The translations under genes were made by a program, and so were the position numbers. The notes under the pieces were generated by a model that had not been told where the DNA came from, ran no database searches, and worked only from the letters and a program-made list of their open reading frames with translations. A DNA stretch of 64,000 bases from Erythroxylum novogranatense (Eukaryota > Streptophyta > Magnoliopsida > Malpighiales > Erythroxylaceae), in the NCBI GenBank assembly GCA_029891385.1, contig CM057228.1, forward strand, positions 35,343,023-35,407,022, given 5' to 3'. This document shows, one piece after another, positions 48,309 through 60,655 of the stretch. The first letter of the stretch is position 1. Every line of letters begins with the position of its first letter.

Positions 48309-51155
48309 TGTTGGACCCCATTTTCGGAGCCCAACATTCAGAGTCATAAACCTTGAGCTTGCGTAATACTCCGTAGGGTTATTTCCAATAACCCAAAATA
48401 ACCGTCATCCTATAAGAGTGGAGTGCCCACACTAGTCAAACACCAAAATTTCAATTTGACTTTATCAAATAAATTACATCTATGAATCTCTAGTTCGTTT
48501 TGAAGCAAGAATCATCTCAAACGGATCCTTACAACTCAAGATAAACTTAAAAAGTTAAAACATGGACATACCCTAATTATGCTCTGCCAACCGACCTCTC
48601 ACTTTCTCTCCAACAAAATTTATTTTATTTAACTCCAAAAGATATAGATTTTCTTGGAGAGATAGTCAAAGATGTTAGAAATCCATTGCTTCAAGAATCA
48701 CTTCATTTGGAGGTCGAATGAAGAAGTTATGGCTAAAAGAATCCAACACGTTATGCCTTTACTCGTATTGTATATGTCTTGGCGCAAATGCCATAACTTT
48801 TGCTACAGATGTTGGATTGATTTCGTTTTTAAACCATTTGAAAGAGAACCTCGAGATCTACAACTTTCATAGGGAACTGAAAGTGATATTCGGCCCCTAA
48901 AAGGGTCAAAAATAGAACAGAAGAAGGAAGTAAAAAGTTAAACTAAGACGATGTTGACGTCATACTAAGACGATGCTGACGTCATACTAAAATGGTGCTG
49001 ACGTCATACTAAGACGAAGGAAACTAAGATGAAGCAAACGTCATACTAAGACGATGTTGGTGTCATACTAAGACGAAGAGAACTAAGACGAAGCTGACGT
49101 CATACTAAGACGATGCTGACGTCATATTAAGACGAAGGGAACTAAGACGAAGCTGACATCATACTAAGACAAAAGAAACTAAGATAAAGCTGACGTCATA
49201 CTAAGACGATGCTGACGTCATACTAAGACGAAGGGAACTAAGATGAAGCTGACGTTATACCAAGGCGATGCTGACGTCATACTAAGATGAAGAAAACTAA
49301 AAAGGGCATAACTTTCACAACAAGTTTCAGATTGAGATCGTTCTTCTACCGTTTTAAAGAAGACTTCTAAACCTACAAATTCCATGAAGGACTCATAAAC
49401 CATTTTTGCCTCTATAAGGGTTAAAATTTTGAATCCATTCAGCTATCCCGAAAGTTCACCCTATGCAACAACACCGACTTCAAATGATCATAACTTTCCA
49501 CTACGATATCCAAAACTTACAAACTTTATATCGTTGGAAAGCTAGGAAAATAATCTACAACTGATAAGAAGACAAATTGGCTTAAATCAGCTCACATCAA
49601 CCCAAAAATATCCCTAAAATTAGTACATGAAATCTTTTTCTCTATGTAGCCTTGAGTATCATGGGCGAAACCAAAATCATAAACCATTAGTATCAAAAGA
49701 TCATAGTTTTACAAAGCTTTAGTGGGCATTTCAAGTCCCCAATACATGTACGTTTCAAAAATATCCCAAAATACAAAAGATATATGAACAATAAATTGCT
49801 CAAAATGCAACTAAAGCCTTGGTTTACTAGATTTGCTTAAATTACAACAACATTTCAAAAGTGAAGTGATGCCTTAGCCTTTGACTACTCAATCCCTTGC
49901 TCATCACCTATTAAGGGGGAGGAAAATGGGGGTGAGCTTAACGCCCGTGGGAAATAATTTTTTAGTTTGCAACAAACAAAAACATTCTTAAAACATTTTC
50001 CATATAGAAATTCATGGTTATGCAAATCATGAATGCATTGCTCCAATCAACTTGTCATGAAATCAAATGGTTCAGGTGGATCCAAAACAGAACGTACTAT
50101 GCATTTTCACATAATGGTCTTGCATAGTCGTGAACTTATGGGAGTCCCTGAAGGGGCTCCATGTCACTAGCGGGCAGGCAGAAGAAGCCTTTAACTTGAT
50201 CAACGTGCACGCAACATAACTTAGGGGCCTACCACAAACCCACATAACACATATTTCATAATCTTGTAAGCTTGATGCCCAAAATGGCCCTTCTTTTGAA
50301 AACTTGCTGTTTCAAATACTTGTTATATCTTGAACCATTTCCAAAAGTATAGTTTCAAAATCATGCATCATTTCAAATAATCATTTTAAAAGTAACTTTT
50401 TATGAATCATCACTCAAATCATGTATATCATGTAACACAATCTTACAACATTTAGAAAACATTAAATGTAGATGAATGGGGTAGTTGAAAAATCATTTAT
50501 TGTGATTTCTTAACAAAAAAAACTTTATTGGCTTATTACTTAACTATAAAAGTAAAACCTACCTTGAAATCCTTGACTATGGCTTGTTCAAATTTGCCTT
50601 TCCTCTTGCTCCTCTTGTCCTTTTTGATTTTCTTCAATATTAAAAAAAATCTCAAAATCAATAGGTATTCCAATGGAGAAACACATAAGACATAATCACT
50701 AAAATTGATCATAGAATCCTTAAACCCATACACTTCTTAAGCTATATGAATCAAAATCTTCTTAAAAAAAGCCCAAAATATGAAACCTAAACTTACCTTG
50801 AATCTTCACCAAACAATGATTTTCTTGGCTCTAATGGAAGCTCTAATCCTCCTCTTTTTTTTTCTCTTCTTAAACAACACCAAAATCTCTCTAGAAGGCT
50901 TAGAAAAGTTGAAACCTAGCTCAACTCTTTTCTTTCCTCTCAACCACCGAAACCTCTCTTCTTCCTCTCTTTAGGTTTTGTTATTTCACTTTTCCTCTCC
51001 CATTTTCCTTTTTCTCCTTCCTAAGGAAGGAAACAACACTTCTTTCTTTCCATTTTGCCCTTAATAAATAATAAAAGTCCACCTTGTCTTTCTTTTAATG
51101 CCTTATGGTTTTTAAACCTAAGTGACTTGCCAAATGTGGCCTTACACTCTCCCAC
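48309..51155 (-). repeat. G 5' LTR, main piece
   Basis: It begins on the plus strand TGTTGGACCCCA and continues to CCCAC at 51151-51155, where F is inserted; the remainder is at 60656-60796. Total LTR length is about 2.98 kb. AAAATCTCT at 50882 is the empty site for A2. Confidence 0.92.
48955..49279. promoter_or_regulatory. TGACGTCA array in the G 5' LTR
   Basis: Perfect TGACGTCA at 48955, 48977, 48999, 49095, 49117, 49191, 49213 and 49272. Many are exactly 22 bp apart. Intervening degenerate copies keep the ATACTAAGACGA frame. Confidence 0.8.
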
Positions 51156-53257
51156 TGTTGGAGTTATGTAAATATAGTGCCCTGGAAAGCAAGTGTATTT
51201 ACATGTAACTTTATCTTCTTTAGTTACAGTTTTGTAATGAAAATATTTATTATTAATAAAACAAAAGAGTTTGGTTTTATCTGTATGAGCATTATATATC
51301 TGGTCATAAGGTATCAAGATTCATTTGTAAGTAATATACATATACATAGAGATGTATGGGAAACATTTATATTATTAGAATATGAATTAATTGATTCACA
51401 GCTGAATAATCAAGTTGGTCGTTTGATTATGGTTTAGATCAGTAGTGTTGCGATTTATCTCCATATAAGTAAAGGAGTTTACTTAAAGGGAATGATGAGT
51501 TTCATATCATGATAGTAGTAGACTATCGATAATGGCACTATTAAATGAATTGAATCAAGTATGTTTTCAAGAATAAAGTGAAATTTACTTTAATCTTAAA
51601 ACATACAACTTAAGCATTCGCTATTATCAACCACAATCTTGATGAGTGGTGAACTCATATGTGTTTCATTATAATTTTGATATGATCGGAATGGATTTTT
51701 ACAGGTATTAATCCAGGTCTGCATGTTGGAATTATTAATTGAAACATGTATCGTGGAACATTCACTCAAATAAAGAGTTTATAGTGTTATCATCTCTTCT
51801 AGATGTTTTAAGGAGATTTGGTGATTAAATCGGCGCCAGAGTTTGATGAACTAGCTGCCCATCAAGTCTTAACACTAAGATGAGATCTTATGTGTTAATC
51901 ACCATATAAAGTAAAATGAGAGATCTAGAAGGAAAACCAACATAAGGACAAAACGGTAATTTTACCCTTTGTTGTGCGGATGGCTATAATAAGGTTCTAA
52001 ATAGGGTTTGCAATTGGACATATTCTCATAATATTTAATAATTCAAGAGTTCAACTAATTGTCTTTAGTGGAATGACATTTAGTTAATAAGCTAGAATTA
52101 ATTCCAATGAGATTGAATTATTTCTGGGCTTATTGGAGCTTGAATTATCAAAGTCCAATAAGATTCCCCACTTGGTTTTAAGGAAGGTTATCAAGCTAAG
52201 TAAGAAGTAGTTTGGAGGCTTTAGAAGTCCATAATTGAATGATGGGCTTATACTAATTAATGGTTAATTGGAAGCCCATATGTTCATTTAGAAATGGGCC
52301 TGTTTTGGTTTAATGTAATTGATTAGATTAATTATATTAAAACAATTTTTTTTTAAATAGAGAAGAAGCAATTTCGAAATTGTGTTAGGTTAGATGTGTA
52401 ACCACACATTTGACATTAAAATACTAAATAAAGATGGTCTTTATTATGGTTCATCATTATTAAATGGAGTTATGAACTTACCATTAAATGGTTTAATGGT
52501 TGGCTTTTAATGTTGGCATGTAACCTATTTGCATTCATTAGATTAAAGATGAAAGATGTGCATTAGATGGACCATCTTCCTTCTTTCTTCTTGCCAAGAC
52601 CGAAATGGGTATTCAATTATAGGTTATGGTCTTTTCAAATAGCCATTTTAAAGATAAATGAAGTAAGTATCATTTATTGGCTATTTGATGAGTGATTAAT
52701 GTAAGAAGTGATGCATTGGATGCCTCTCACTTTTTCCATTCATGCATATTTCGAAATTGAGATGTAAGAAAGGGTTCTTGCATGGTTTTTAGACATTCTC
52801 TCCTTTCATGCAAGGTAGAACCGAAATTCCTAAGTGAAAGAATTGAAAGAGTTTCAATTTTGGTTCTTCTTCTTCTAAGAAAATCTCCTCCAAATATTTC
52901 TTCTCCTTTCCCACCAAAGGATTTTGTTAACCTAGTTGTCCTTGAAGAACAAGTGGTAAATCTAATTGGTTGAGGATACTAAAACAAGGAAGAAGATAGA
53001 TTGCTAAAGGAAAAGACTCAAAGGCAAAGGATTTGGATATAAGAAGGAGAGGATAGCGCAATGATGATTTAAAGTCAGATGGCGAAGGAGTCGGTAATTC
53101 CTTTTATCTTGTTCTTGGTTTTATTATCCTTATACCATATCATGTATGGATTAGCATGTTGATTTGGATATATTGCTTCCGCTGCAAGATGATTTCTTAA
53201 AAGTTTTGAAATCTATCGCTTCTCCATACTAAGCATGCTTTCTTTTCCGATCCAACA
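51156..53257 (+). repeat. F 5' LTR (2102 bp)
   Basis: It matches 58558-60655 with about 30 small differences, most in the first 700 bp. A TATAATAAGG box near 51987 is the likely promoter. Confidence 0.94.
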
Positions 53258-53259
53258 AT

Positions 53260-53272
53260 TGGTATCGAGCCG
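53260..53272 (+). other. F primer-binding site
   Basis: TGGTATCGAGCC two bases after the LTR end; this is the initiator tRNA-Met site with a short internal deletion (TGGTATCAGAGCC expected). Confidence 0.8.
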
Positions 53273-54741
53273 ATTTTTCATGCATGATTTCGGTTCCTAT
53301 ATGGTGGATGCATGGGTTGGAAATCTTTTTTGTATACTGCATATTTTTATGTGATAGAAATATATATGGTGTATGTTGCTCTTTTGGTTGTCCATAGAAG
53401 TTAAATTTTATCTTGTAAGATTTCTTCATTTGGTTGTAATAAGGAGGGTGGTCTATCATCACCATGTTTCCTCCTTGGTTTCTTTTTCTATTTTATTTGA
53501 TTTTTAATGTACAAAATTGATGTAATGATGAAGAAGGAGCAGCCATGGATTGAAGAAATGGAAAGGTAAAATTTTCGTGTATCTTTTGTGTTTTGACATA
53601 AGTTTTGTGAAAACTAAGTTGCTGGAATTTTGTTTCAATGAATCATATTTCAGTTATGATTGGAAAACAAGTGCTGGTTTTTGTTTCAAAGAATCCAATT
53701 TCAGTTTGCTAAAATACTAAGTGCTGTTTTTAATTTTCATGAAATGAGTTTCAGTTTTAATAAAACAAGTGCTGGGATTTTTTGTCAAAACAAAGATTTG
53801 GTTTTTTAAAAACTAGTGCTGGAATTTTATTTTTCAAAATGACAAAATTCTAATTTCATAAATGCCATTACATTTTGTTTACCGAATGGGCGGATCATGT
53901 TAGCGAAGAGTTCAAGCGGAAGATCCAAGATGAAGAAGCATATTTTGGGCCTAAAAGGCTTGTAATTATTTTATGTTTCTAGGATGGACAATCAAAAGTG
54001 GCTTTATTAGTTCATGTGATGAATGGAGAAATGAATGCTTGTAATATGTGATATTATGTGATTGCATGTCATTTAGAAAATTGCCAATCCTAGGCCTTGC
54101 CATGCATTCATTATGTATGAGATATATAATGAAACAATATAGGATGGATAATAAATTGCATCTAGACAAGATGGTATTTAAAACTTAAAGCCCAAAAAGA
54201 TTGAGTGGGAGAGGATGCTCTGTGAGAGCCCACGGTCTCCAAATGATGGCCCGCTTGCATGTGGTGAAGTGTTACTCCCCATCGGAGGGCATGGATCCTA
54301 GATCTTGCATGGTTTGGGTCTCCTTAAGGATAAGTCCACTTAATGATAGCAAATGTGACCTCCCACCGAGGCATGATTTGTAGGTATCTTTAGTGAATGA
54401 ATCAAATGGTTATACACTCAACATTTTTATCAATAAAATGCCCATCGAGTCTGTTGGTAAAAGTATGGACCAAATTAAGACGCTTAAAAATTGAGCATGA
54501 GATGCTTGGTAGTTTTTGAGTGGGAGGGTCCCGCTTTTCTTTTAATAGATAAGATGGCCCACCGTCACTTAGTCTCATTATAGATAAGAAAAATAACCGT
54601 CAGATAATGTTTTAATTTTTAAGTTTTGTTAAATCTATCATCATGCATACATGCATCATGATTTTATACAAAGTTCCATAAATTGTTGACTAGTATGCTC
54701 ATGTTTTAATAATTTATATTTTCGACATAATCAACCACAAA
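53273..54741 (+). other. F leader, 1.5 kb, non-coding
   Basis: There is no domain on either strand. It includes a degenerate repeat of about 50 bp (53613-53865), listed separately, and two stretches around 54200-54370 and 54510-54600 that are richer in G+C and contain AGTGGGAG-type words. Confidence 0.6.
53613..53865 (+). repeat. Degenerate 50-bp tandem repeat, five units
   Basis: Units are marked by GTGCTGG followed by a T-rich run and TTTCA. The GCTG cores start at 53621, 53673, 53723, 53771 and 53818, so the spacing shrinks from 52 to 47 bp. Confidence 0.7.
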
Positions 54742-55500
54742 ATGAATCCACTCACCCCGCTTCTCGACTAATAACAAATTGGAAAATGGAGACAAGTTTA
54801 ATGAATGGAGACGTAACCTTGACATTGTTCTTCAATAAGAACGTATTTCATGGGTGTTAACTGAAAATGAGCCTACACCTCTAAGTGGAGATGCAACTCC
54901 TGAGCAAGTCCAACAACATGAGCGCTTGGCGAGATCGCCGACAAGACTACTAAGTGTTATATTCGCTTCACGTGCATGTTGCAAAAGAAAATTGCTTGTA
55001 TGAAAACTGCTAGTGCAATGGTCCATCACCTACATGAGATGTTTGGTTTGAGGACTAGGTCTGCAAGAGTGAAAGCTATCCAAACCTTTCATAATCTCGC
55101 ATGTAAACCAGTGAACCGGTGCGGGATTACATGATGAAGGTAATCTCTGTGGTGACCGAGGTTTGAGATGCTTGGGGCGGATATGGATGCGACACGCAGA
55201 TGATTATGATCATCAATAGCTTAAACTCTTCTTTTCAGCAGTTTAAGTTGGACTATGAGCTCAACAAAGAAGGATTACACCTCGAGTGAGTTGATGAATA
55301 CCCTTCAGAGCACGGAGGAAATATTGAATATTAAGGCTCATGGGCCGAAGCTAATGTAGCTTCTTCTTCTAAGCCCAAGGGTAAGGGAAAGGAAAGAAAA
55401 GGGTCCAATGAAAAGAAGGCCCAAATAGGGTCAAGGCCAAACTCATGAAAAGAAGGCCAAAGAGAACATCAAAGGAAAGTGTTTCCTTTGTGATGAGATG
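54742..55500 (+). pseudogene. F gag, frameshifted
   Basis: Starting at ATG 54742, segments in several frames read KFNEWRRNLDIVL, WVLTENEPTPLSGDATPEQV, MVHHLHEMFGLRTRSARVKA and LMNTLQSTEEILNIKAHG. These match the gag of Ty1/copia elements (UBN2 family). Near 55470 a knuckle begins GKCFLCDEMGHRK (C-x2-C-x4-H), but a one-base shift removes the final cysteine from frame. Gag would package the RNA; this copy is broken. Confidence 0.85.
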
Positions 55501-56320
55501 GGCCATCGAAAAGAAACTGCCAGCCTACCTAGAGTCCCTCAAAAGCAAACAAGGGGTTCCAAGAAGGAAAAGACTTCCTAAAGGCCGCTTTCAAGTTAAG
55601 ATAGCAGATGGTTCCTATGTTTCAAAGATAATCGAGGGAGTAGTTATCTTGGACTTTCCTAGTGGTCATAGGTTATATTTGGAAGATGTTTATTACATGC
55701 CAATGATTGTAAGGAACATGATTTCTGTTTTTTGTCTAATAAAATCTGGCTATTCCTTATATTTTGAAAAGGTTGTTTCAATATATGAGAATAAGGATTT
55801 TATTTGTGAAGTGATAATTAAACAGGGATTGTTTTTTATAGAACCTATGAAAGGCTCACCAAACACCACAGAATTGATAAAACCAAGACAATCCAATATC
55901 TCTAGCATTAATTCAATGTATCTGTGGCATCTAAGGATGGGTCATATCAATCAGAAAAGACTTGACAGGTTAGTAAAGGATGGGATCCTTATGGGCTTGG
56001 ATAGTGATCCATTACCCACCTGTGAATCTTGTATTGAAGGAAAAATGACAAAAGCCTCATTTCCTTCTAAAGGAAACAGATTTGAATCCACATTAGACAT
56101 GGTACATACTGATGTGTGTGGACCCATGAATGTACAAGCTAGAGGGGGTTATGAATATTTTATAACTTTTATAGATGATTACTCAAGACATGGCTATTTG
56201 TATTTGATGCATAAAAGAGTGAATCTTTTGAAAAGTTCAAAGAATTCAAAGTCAAGTCGAGAAGCAACTTGGCAAGCCATTAAAACAACTTTCGATCGAT
56301 CGAGGTGGTGAGTATTTATT
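55501..56320 (+). pseudogene. F GAG-pre-integrase and integrase start; protease active site missing
   Basis: This is the best preserved part of F (one frame to 56311). LPKGRFQVKIADGSYVSKI is the segment that normally follows the protease, but it joins LKSKQG directly: the aspartic active-site stretch expected between zinc knuckle and this point is absent. Next come YLWHLRMGHINQKRLDRLV and PTCESCIEGKMTKASF (GAG-pre-integrase HHCC finger). The integrase core starts DMVHTDVCGPM, with YFITFIDDYSRHGYLYLM. The frame then breaks at 56290-56311. Confidence 0.9.
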
Positions 56321-57029
56321 TGAGAGTTCCAGAATATTTAATTGACAATGGAATTGTTTCAATTTTTCAGCTCCTCGTACACCTCAATGAATGGTGTAGC
56401 AGAGAGAGAAATAGAACTCTATTGGAAATGGTAAGATCAATGATGTCCTATGCTAGCCTTCCAGAATCGTTACGGGATATGCCATACAACGGCAACATAT
56501 CTTCTTAACTTTGCTCCATCCAAATCGGTGCCTAAAACACCTAGGGAGTCAGGATCGCCGAGTGCCTTCATTGAGGCACTTGAGGACTTGGGGCTGTCCA
56601 GCCCATGTTCTAAAGCCCGAATCCACAAAGATGGAACCAAGGTCAAGTATGTTTGTTTGTAGGATATCCTACGGAACTCGAGGGTACTATTTTTACAAAT
56701 CCTCATGATAGGAAGGTATTTGTGTCGACAAATGCAAACTTCTTAGAGGAAGAGTTTGTGAGAAATCACAAAGGAAGAAGTGAAGTAGTACTAAAGGAGT
56801 TAGCAATTTCATCCAAACCAAGAGTTGTTTTGGATATGATGAAACAAGATGTCGAAATGGATTCAAGAGTTGAATCGGAAGTGCAACCCTGAACATCAAG
56901 ATGTGCCTAGATGTAGTGGGAGGGTTGTGAGACAACCAGATAGGTATCTGGGTTTAGGAGAAGGCTTAATTGCCATCTCGCATCAAGAAGAAACAGATCT
57001 CAAGTACGTATACATGTGCTATTAATGAT
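56321..57029 (+). pseudogene. F integrase core end and C terminus
   Basis: Fragments include YLIDNGIVS (56332), RTLLEMVRSMMSYASLPESL (56417) and TATYLLNFAPSKSVPKTPRE, then FVGYPTELEGTIFTNPHDRK and VFVSTNANFLEEEFV (56653-56770). They are typical of copia integrase up to its C terminus and fall in all three frames. The linker toward reverse transcriptase (56890-57030) contains GRVVRQPDRYLGLGEGL. Confidence 0.85.
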
Positions 57030-58497
57030 GTTGATGCAGAAAATGGCTCAAGGCAATGGAATCGAAATAGATTCTATGTATACTAATGAAGTTCGGGTCC
57101 TTGTAGATCTACCACCGTGTCTAAAACCATAGGTGTAAATGGATCTACAAAAGGAAAAGGGATCGGATGGAAAGGTAGAGACCTTTAAATCTAGATTGGT
57201 AGCTAAAGGCTATACTTAAAAGGAGGGTATAGACTACGAGGAGACTTTTCTCCTGTTGCCATGCTTAAGTCCATCAGATTCTTTTGGCCATAGCAGCCTA
57301 TTTCGATTATGAAATATGGCAAATGGATGTCAAGACCGCATTTCGAATGGAGATCTTGAGGAGACCATTTATATGGCCCAACCGTATGATTCATTGAGCT
57401 AGGTAATGAGCATAAGGTTTGTAAGTTGCAAAGGTCCATTTATGGACTTAAGCAAGCATCTAGGTCTTGGAACACTAGGTTTGATAAGGCTATCAAAACC
57501 TATGGGTTCATACAAAACCTAGATGAGCCTTGTGTTTACAAAAGAATACAAGAAGGTAAGGTTACTTTCCTAATCCTATATGTTGATGACATTCTCGCTC
57601 ATCGGGAATGATGTGGGAATGTTATCTGCATGTTAAGGATGGCTGAATGAACAGCTTTCAATGAAGGATTTGGGAGAGGCTACCTATGTTCTAGGGATCA
57701 AACTTATAAGGGATCGTAAGAACAAGAAGATAGTTTTATCTCAACTAACCTACATTGAGAATATGCTCAATAAGTTCGCCATGCAAGATTTCAAGAGGGT
57801 TTCACCCTACTAGACATGGAATCAAACTTTCAAAGGAACAAGCACCTAAAACCCAAGAGGAGGTTGAACGATGCGTAACATTCCATATACTTCGCAGTTG
57901 GTAGTTTGATGTATGCAATGTCAGCACTAGACCGGATATCTGTTACACAAGGACCGGTAGCGATTTCACCAATCCAGAATGGAACATTGATCATGCGGTT
58001 AAGTGTATATTTAAGTATCTTCGTAGGACGAAGAACTTAATGCTTGTTTACTCTGAACTAATCTTATTCCGACAGATATACGGATTCGATTTCCAATCGA
58101 TGTTGATTCAAGGAAATCAACTTCGGTTCTATATTTACTTTAGGAGGTGGAGCCATAGTTTGAGGAGTGTCAAGCAATCTTGTATTGCTGATTCGACTAT
58201 GGAGGTTGAGTATGTTGTCTGCTTGGAAGCAAAGAAAGGAAGCGATCCTGGCTCCTAAGTTCCTAAATGATTTGGAGGTAGTTCCAGAGGCGTAAAAGCC
58301 ATTACACTTTATTGTGATAATAGTGGGCGGTGGCTAATTCTAAAGAACCTCTAACCACAAAGTCGCCAAACACATTGAGCGAAAGTATCATCTCATAAGG
58401 AGATAATACAACGTGGAGAAGTGGATGTGGTAAAGATTCCTACGTAACAAAACCTTCTGATCCGCTCACAAAGACATTGACTCAAAAGAGCTGAGGG
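57030..58497 (+). pseudogene. F reverse transcriptase and RNase H
   Basis: Reverse-transcriptase motifs include SRLVAKGYT (57190), WQMDVKTAF (57320) and LQRSIYGLKQASRSWNTRFD (57426). The catalytic YVDD follows at 57579-57590, and then LSMKDLGEATYVLGIKLIRD (57655). RNase H pieces include DSTMEVEYVVCLEAKK (58193) and LYCDNSG (58306). Single-base changes shift the frame repeatedly, for example just after YVDD. A stop lies near 58495, some 50 bp before the polypurine tract. Confidence 0.88.
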
Positions 58498-58546
58498 TCA
58501 CCTAGAAGGGATGGGAATGGAGGATATGTCAAACTTGCTTTAGGGC

Positions 58547-58557
58547 AAGTGGGAGAT
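58547..58557 (+). other. F polypurine tract
   Basis: AAGTGGGAGAT immediately before the 3' LTR start TGTTGGAG. Confidence 0.88.
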
Positions 58558-60655
58558 TGTTGGAGTTATGTAAATATAGTGCCTCGAAAGCAAGTGTATT
58601 TACATGTAACTTTATCTTCTTCGCCATAGCTTTGTAATGAAAATATTTATTATTAATAAAACAAAAGAGTTTGGTTTTATCTGTATGAGCATTATATATC
58701 CGGTCATAAGGTACCAAGATTCATTTGTAAGTAATATACATATACATAGAGATGTATGGGAAACATGTATATTATTAGAATCAATTAATTGATTCACAAA
58801 TGAATAATCAAGTTAGTCGCTTGATTATAGTTTAGATCGTAGTGTTGCGATTTATCTCCATATAAGTAAAGGAGTTTACTTAAAGGGAATGATGAGTTTC
58901 ATATCATGATAGTAGTAGACTATCGATAATGGCACTATTAAATGAATCGAATCAAGTATGTTTTCAAAATAAAGTGGGCGTTACTTTAATCTTAAAACAT
59001 ACAACTTAAGCATTCGCTTATTATGAACCACAATCTTGATGAGTGGTGAACTCATATGTGTTTCATTATAATTTTGATATGATCGGAATGGATTTTTACA
59101 GGTATTAATCCAAAGGTTCGCATGTTGGAATTATTAATTGAAACATGTATCGTGAACATTCACTCAAATAAAGAGTTTATAGTGTTATCATCTCTTCTAG
59201 ATGTTTTAAGGAGATTTGGTGATTAAACTGGCGTCAGTAGTTTGATGGACTAGCTACCCATCAAGTCTTAACGCTAAGATAAGATCTTATGTGTTAATCA
59301 CCATATAAAGTAAAATGAGAGATCTAGAAGGAAAAACCAACATAAGGGCAAAACGGTAATTTTACCCTTTGTTGTGCGGATGGCTATAATAAGGTTCTAA
59401 ATAGGGTTTGCAATTGGACATATTCTCATAATATTTAATAATTCAAGAGTTCAACTAATTGTCTTTAGTGGAATGAAATTTAGTTAATAAGCTAGAATTA
59501 ATTCCAATGAGATTGAATTATTTCTGGGCTTATTGGAGCTTGAATTATCAAAGTCCAATAAGATTCCTCACTTGGCTTTAAGGAAGGTTATCAAGCTAAG
59601 TAAGAAGTAGTTTGGAGGCTTTAGAAGTCCATAATTGAATGATGGGCTTATAATAATTAATGGTTAATTGGAAGCCCATATGTTCATTTAGAAATGGGCT
59701 TGTTTTGGTTTAATGTAATTGATTAGATTAATTATATTAAAACAATTTTTTTTAAAATGGAGAAGAAGCAATTTCGAAATTGTGTTAGGTTAGATGTGTA
59801 ACCACACATTTGACATTAAAATACTAAATAAAGATGGTCTTTATTATGGTTCATCATTATTAAATGGAGTTATGAACTTACCATTAAATGGTTTAATGGT
59901 TGGCTTTTAATGTTGGCATGTAACCTATTTGCATTCATTAGATTAAAGATGAAAGATGTGCATTAGATGGACCATCTTCCTTCTTTCTTCTTGCCAAAAC
60001 CGAAATGGGTATTCAATTATAGGTTATGGTCTTTTCAAATAGCCATTTTAAAGATAAATGAAGTAAGTCTCATTTATTGGCTATTTGATGAGTGATTAAT
60101 GTAAGAAGTGATGCATTGGATGCCTCTCACTTTTCCATTCATGCATATTTCAAATTGAGATGTAAGAAAGGGTTCTTGCATGGTTTTAGACATTCTCTCC
60201 TTTCATGCAAGGTAGAACCGAAATTCCTAAGTGAAAGAATTGAAAGAGTTTCAATTTTGGTTCTTCTTCTTCTAAGAAAATCTCCTCCAAATATTTCTTC
60301 TCCTTTCCCACCAAAGGATTTTGTTAACCTAGTTGTCCTTGAAGAACAAGTGGTAAATCTAATTGGTCGAGGATACTACAACAAGGAAGAAGATAGATTG
60401 CTAAAGGAAAAGACTCAAAGGCAAAGGATTTGGATATAAGAAGGAGAGGATAGCGCAATGAGGATTTAAAGTCAGAAGCGAAGGAGTCGGTAATTCCTTT
60501 TATCTTGTTCTTGGTTTTATTATCCTTATACCATATCATGTATGGATTAGCATGTTGATTTGGATATATTGCTTCCGCTGCAAGATGATTTCTTAAAAAG
60601 TTTTGAAATCTATCGTTTCTCCATACTAAGCATGCTTTCTTTTTCCGATCCAACA
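58558..60655 (+). repeat. F 3' LTR (2098 bp)
   Basis: See the 5' copy. Open frames in it (for example 115 codons at 60092-60439) are shared by both LTRs in different lengths and have no domain. Confidence 0.94.

Larger units (their letters stand above)
51156..60655 (+). mobile_element. F: Ty1/copia retrotransposon inserted in the G 5' LTR
   Basis: LTRs at 51156-53257 and 58558-60655 run TGTTGGAG to CCAACA. CCCAC flanks the element at 51151-51155 and 60656-60660, and the empty site is visible in the G 3' LTR (43413-43417). The order primer site, leader, gag, integrase, reverse transcriptase, RNase H, polypurine tract is that of Ty1/copia (integrase before reverse transcriptase). The LTRs are about 98% identical by eye, so the insertion is fairly recent. 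Even so, the coding region has numerous one- or two-base shifts and lacks the protease active site. Confidence 0.95.

Noticed and set aside
48955..49279. Regularly spaced short repeats as a CRISPR-like array
   Set aside because: Units are tandem at 22 bp without unique spacers, in an LTR of a plant element.
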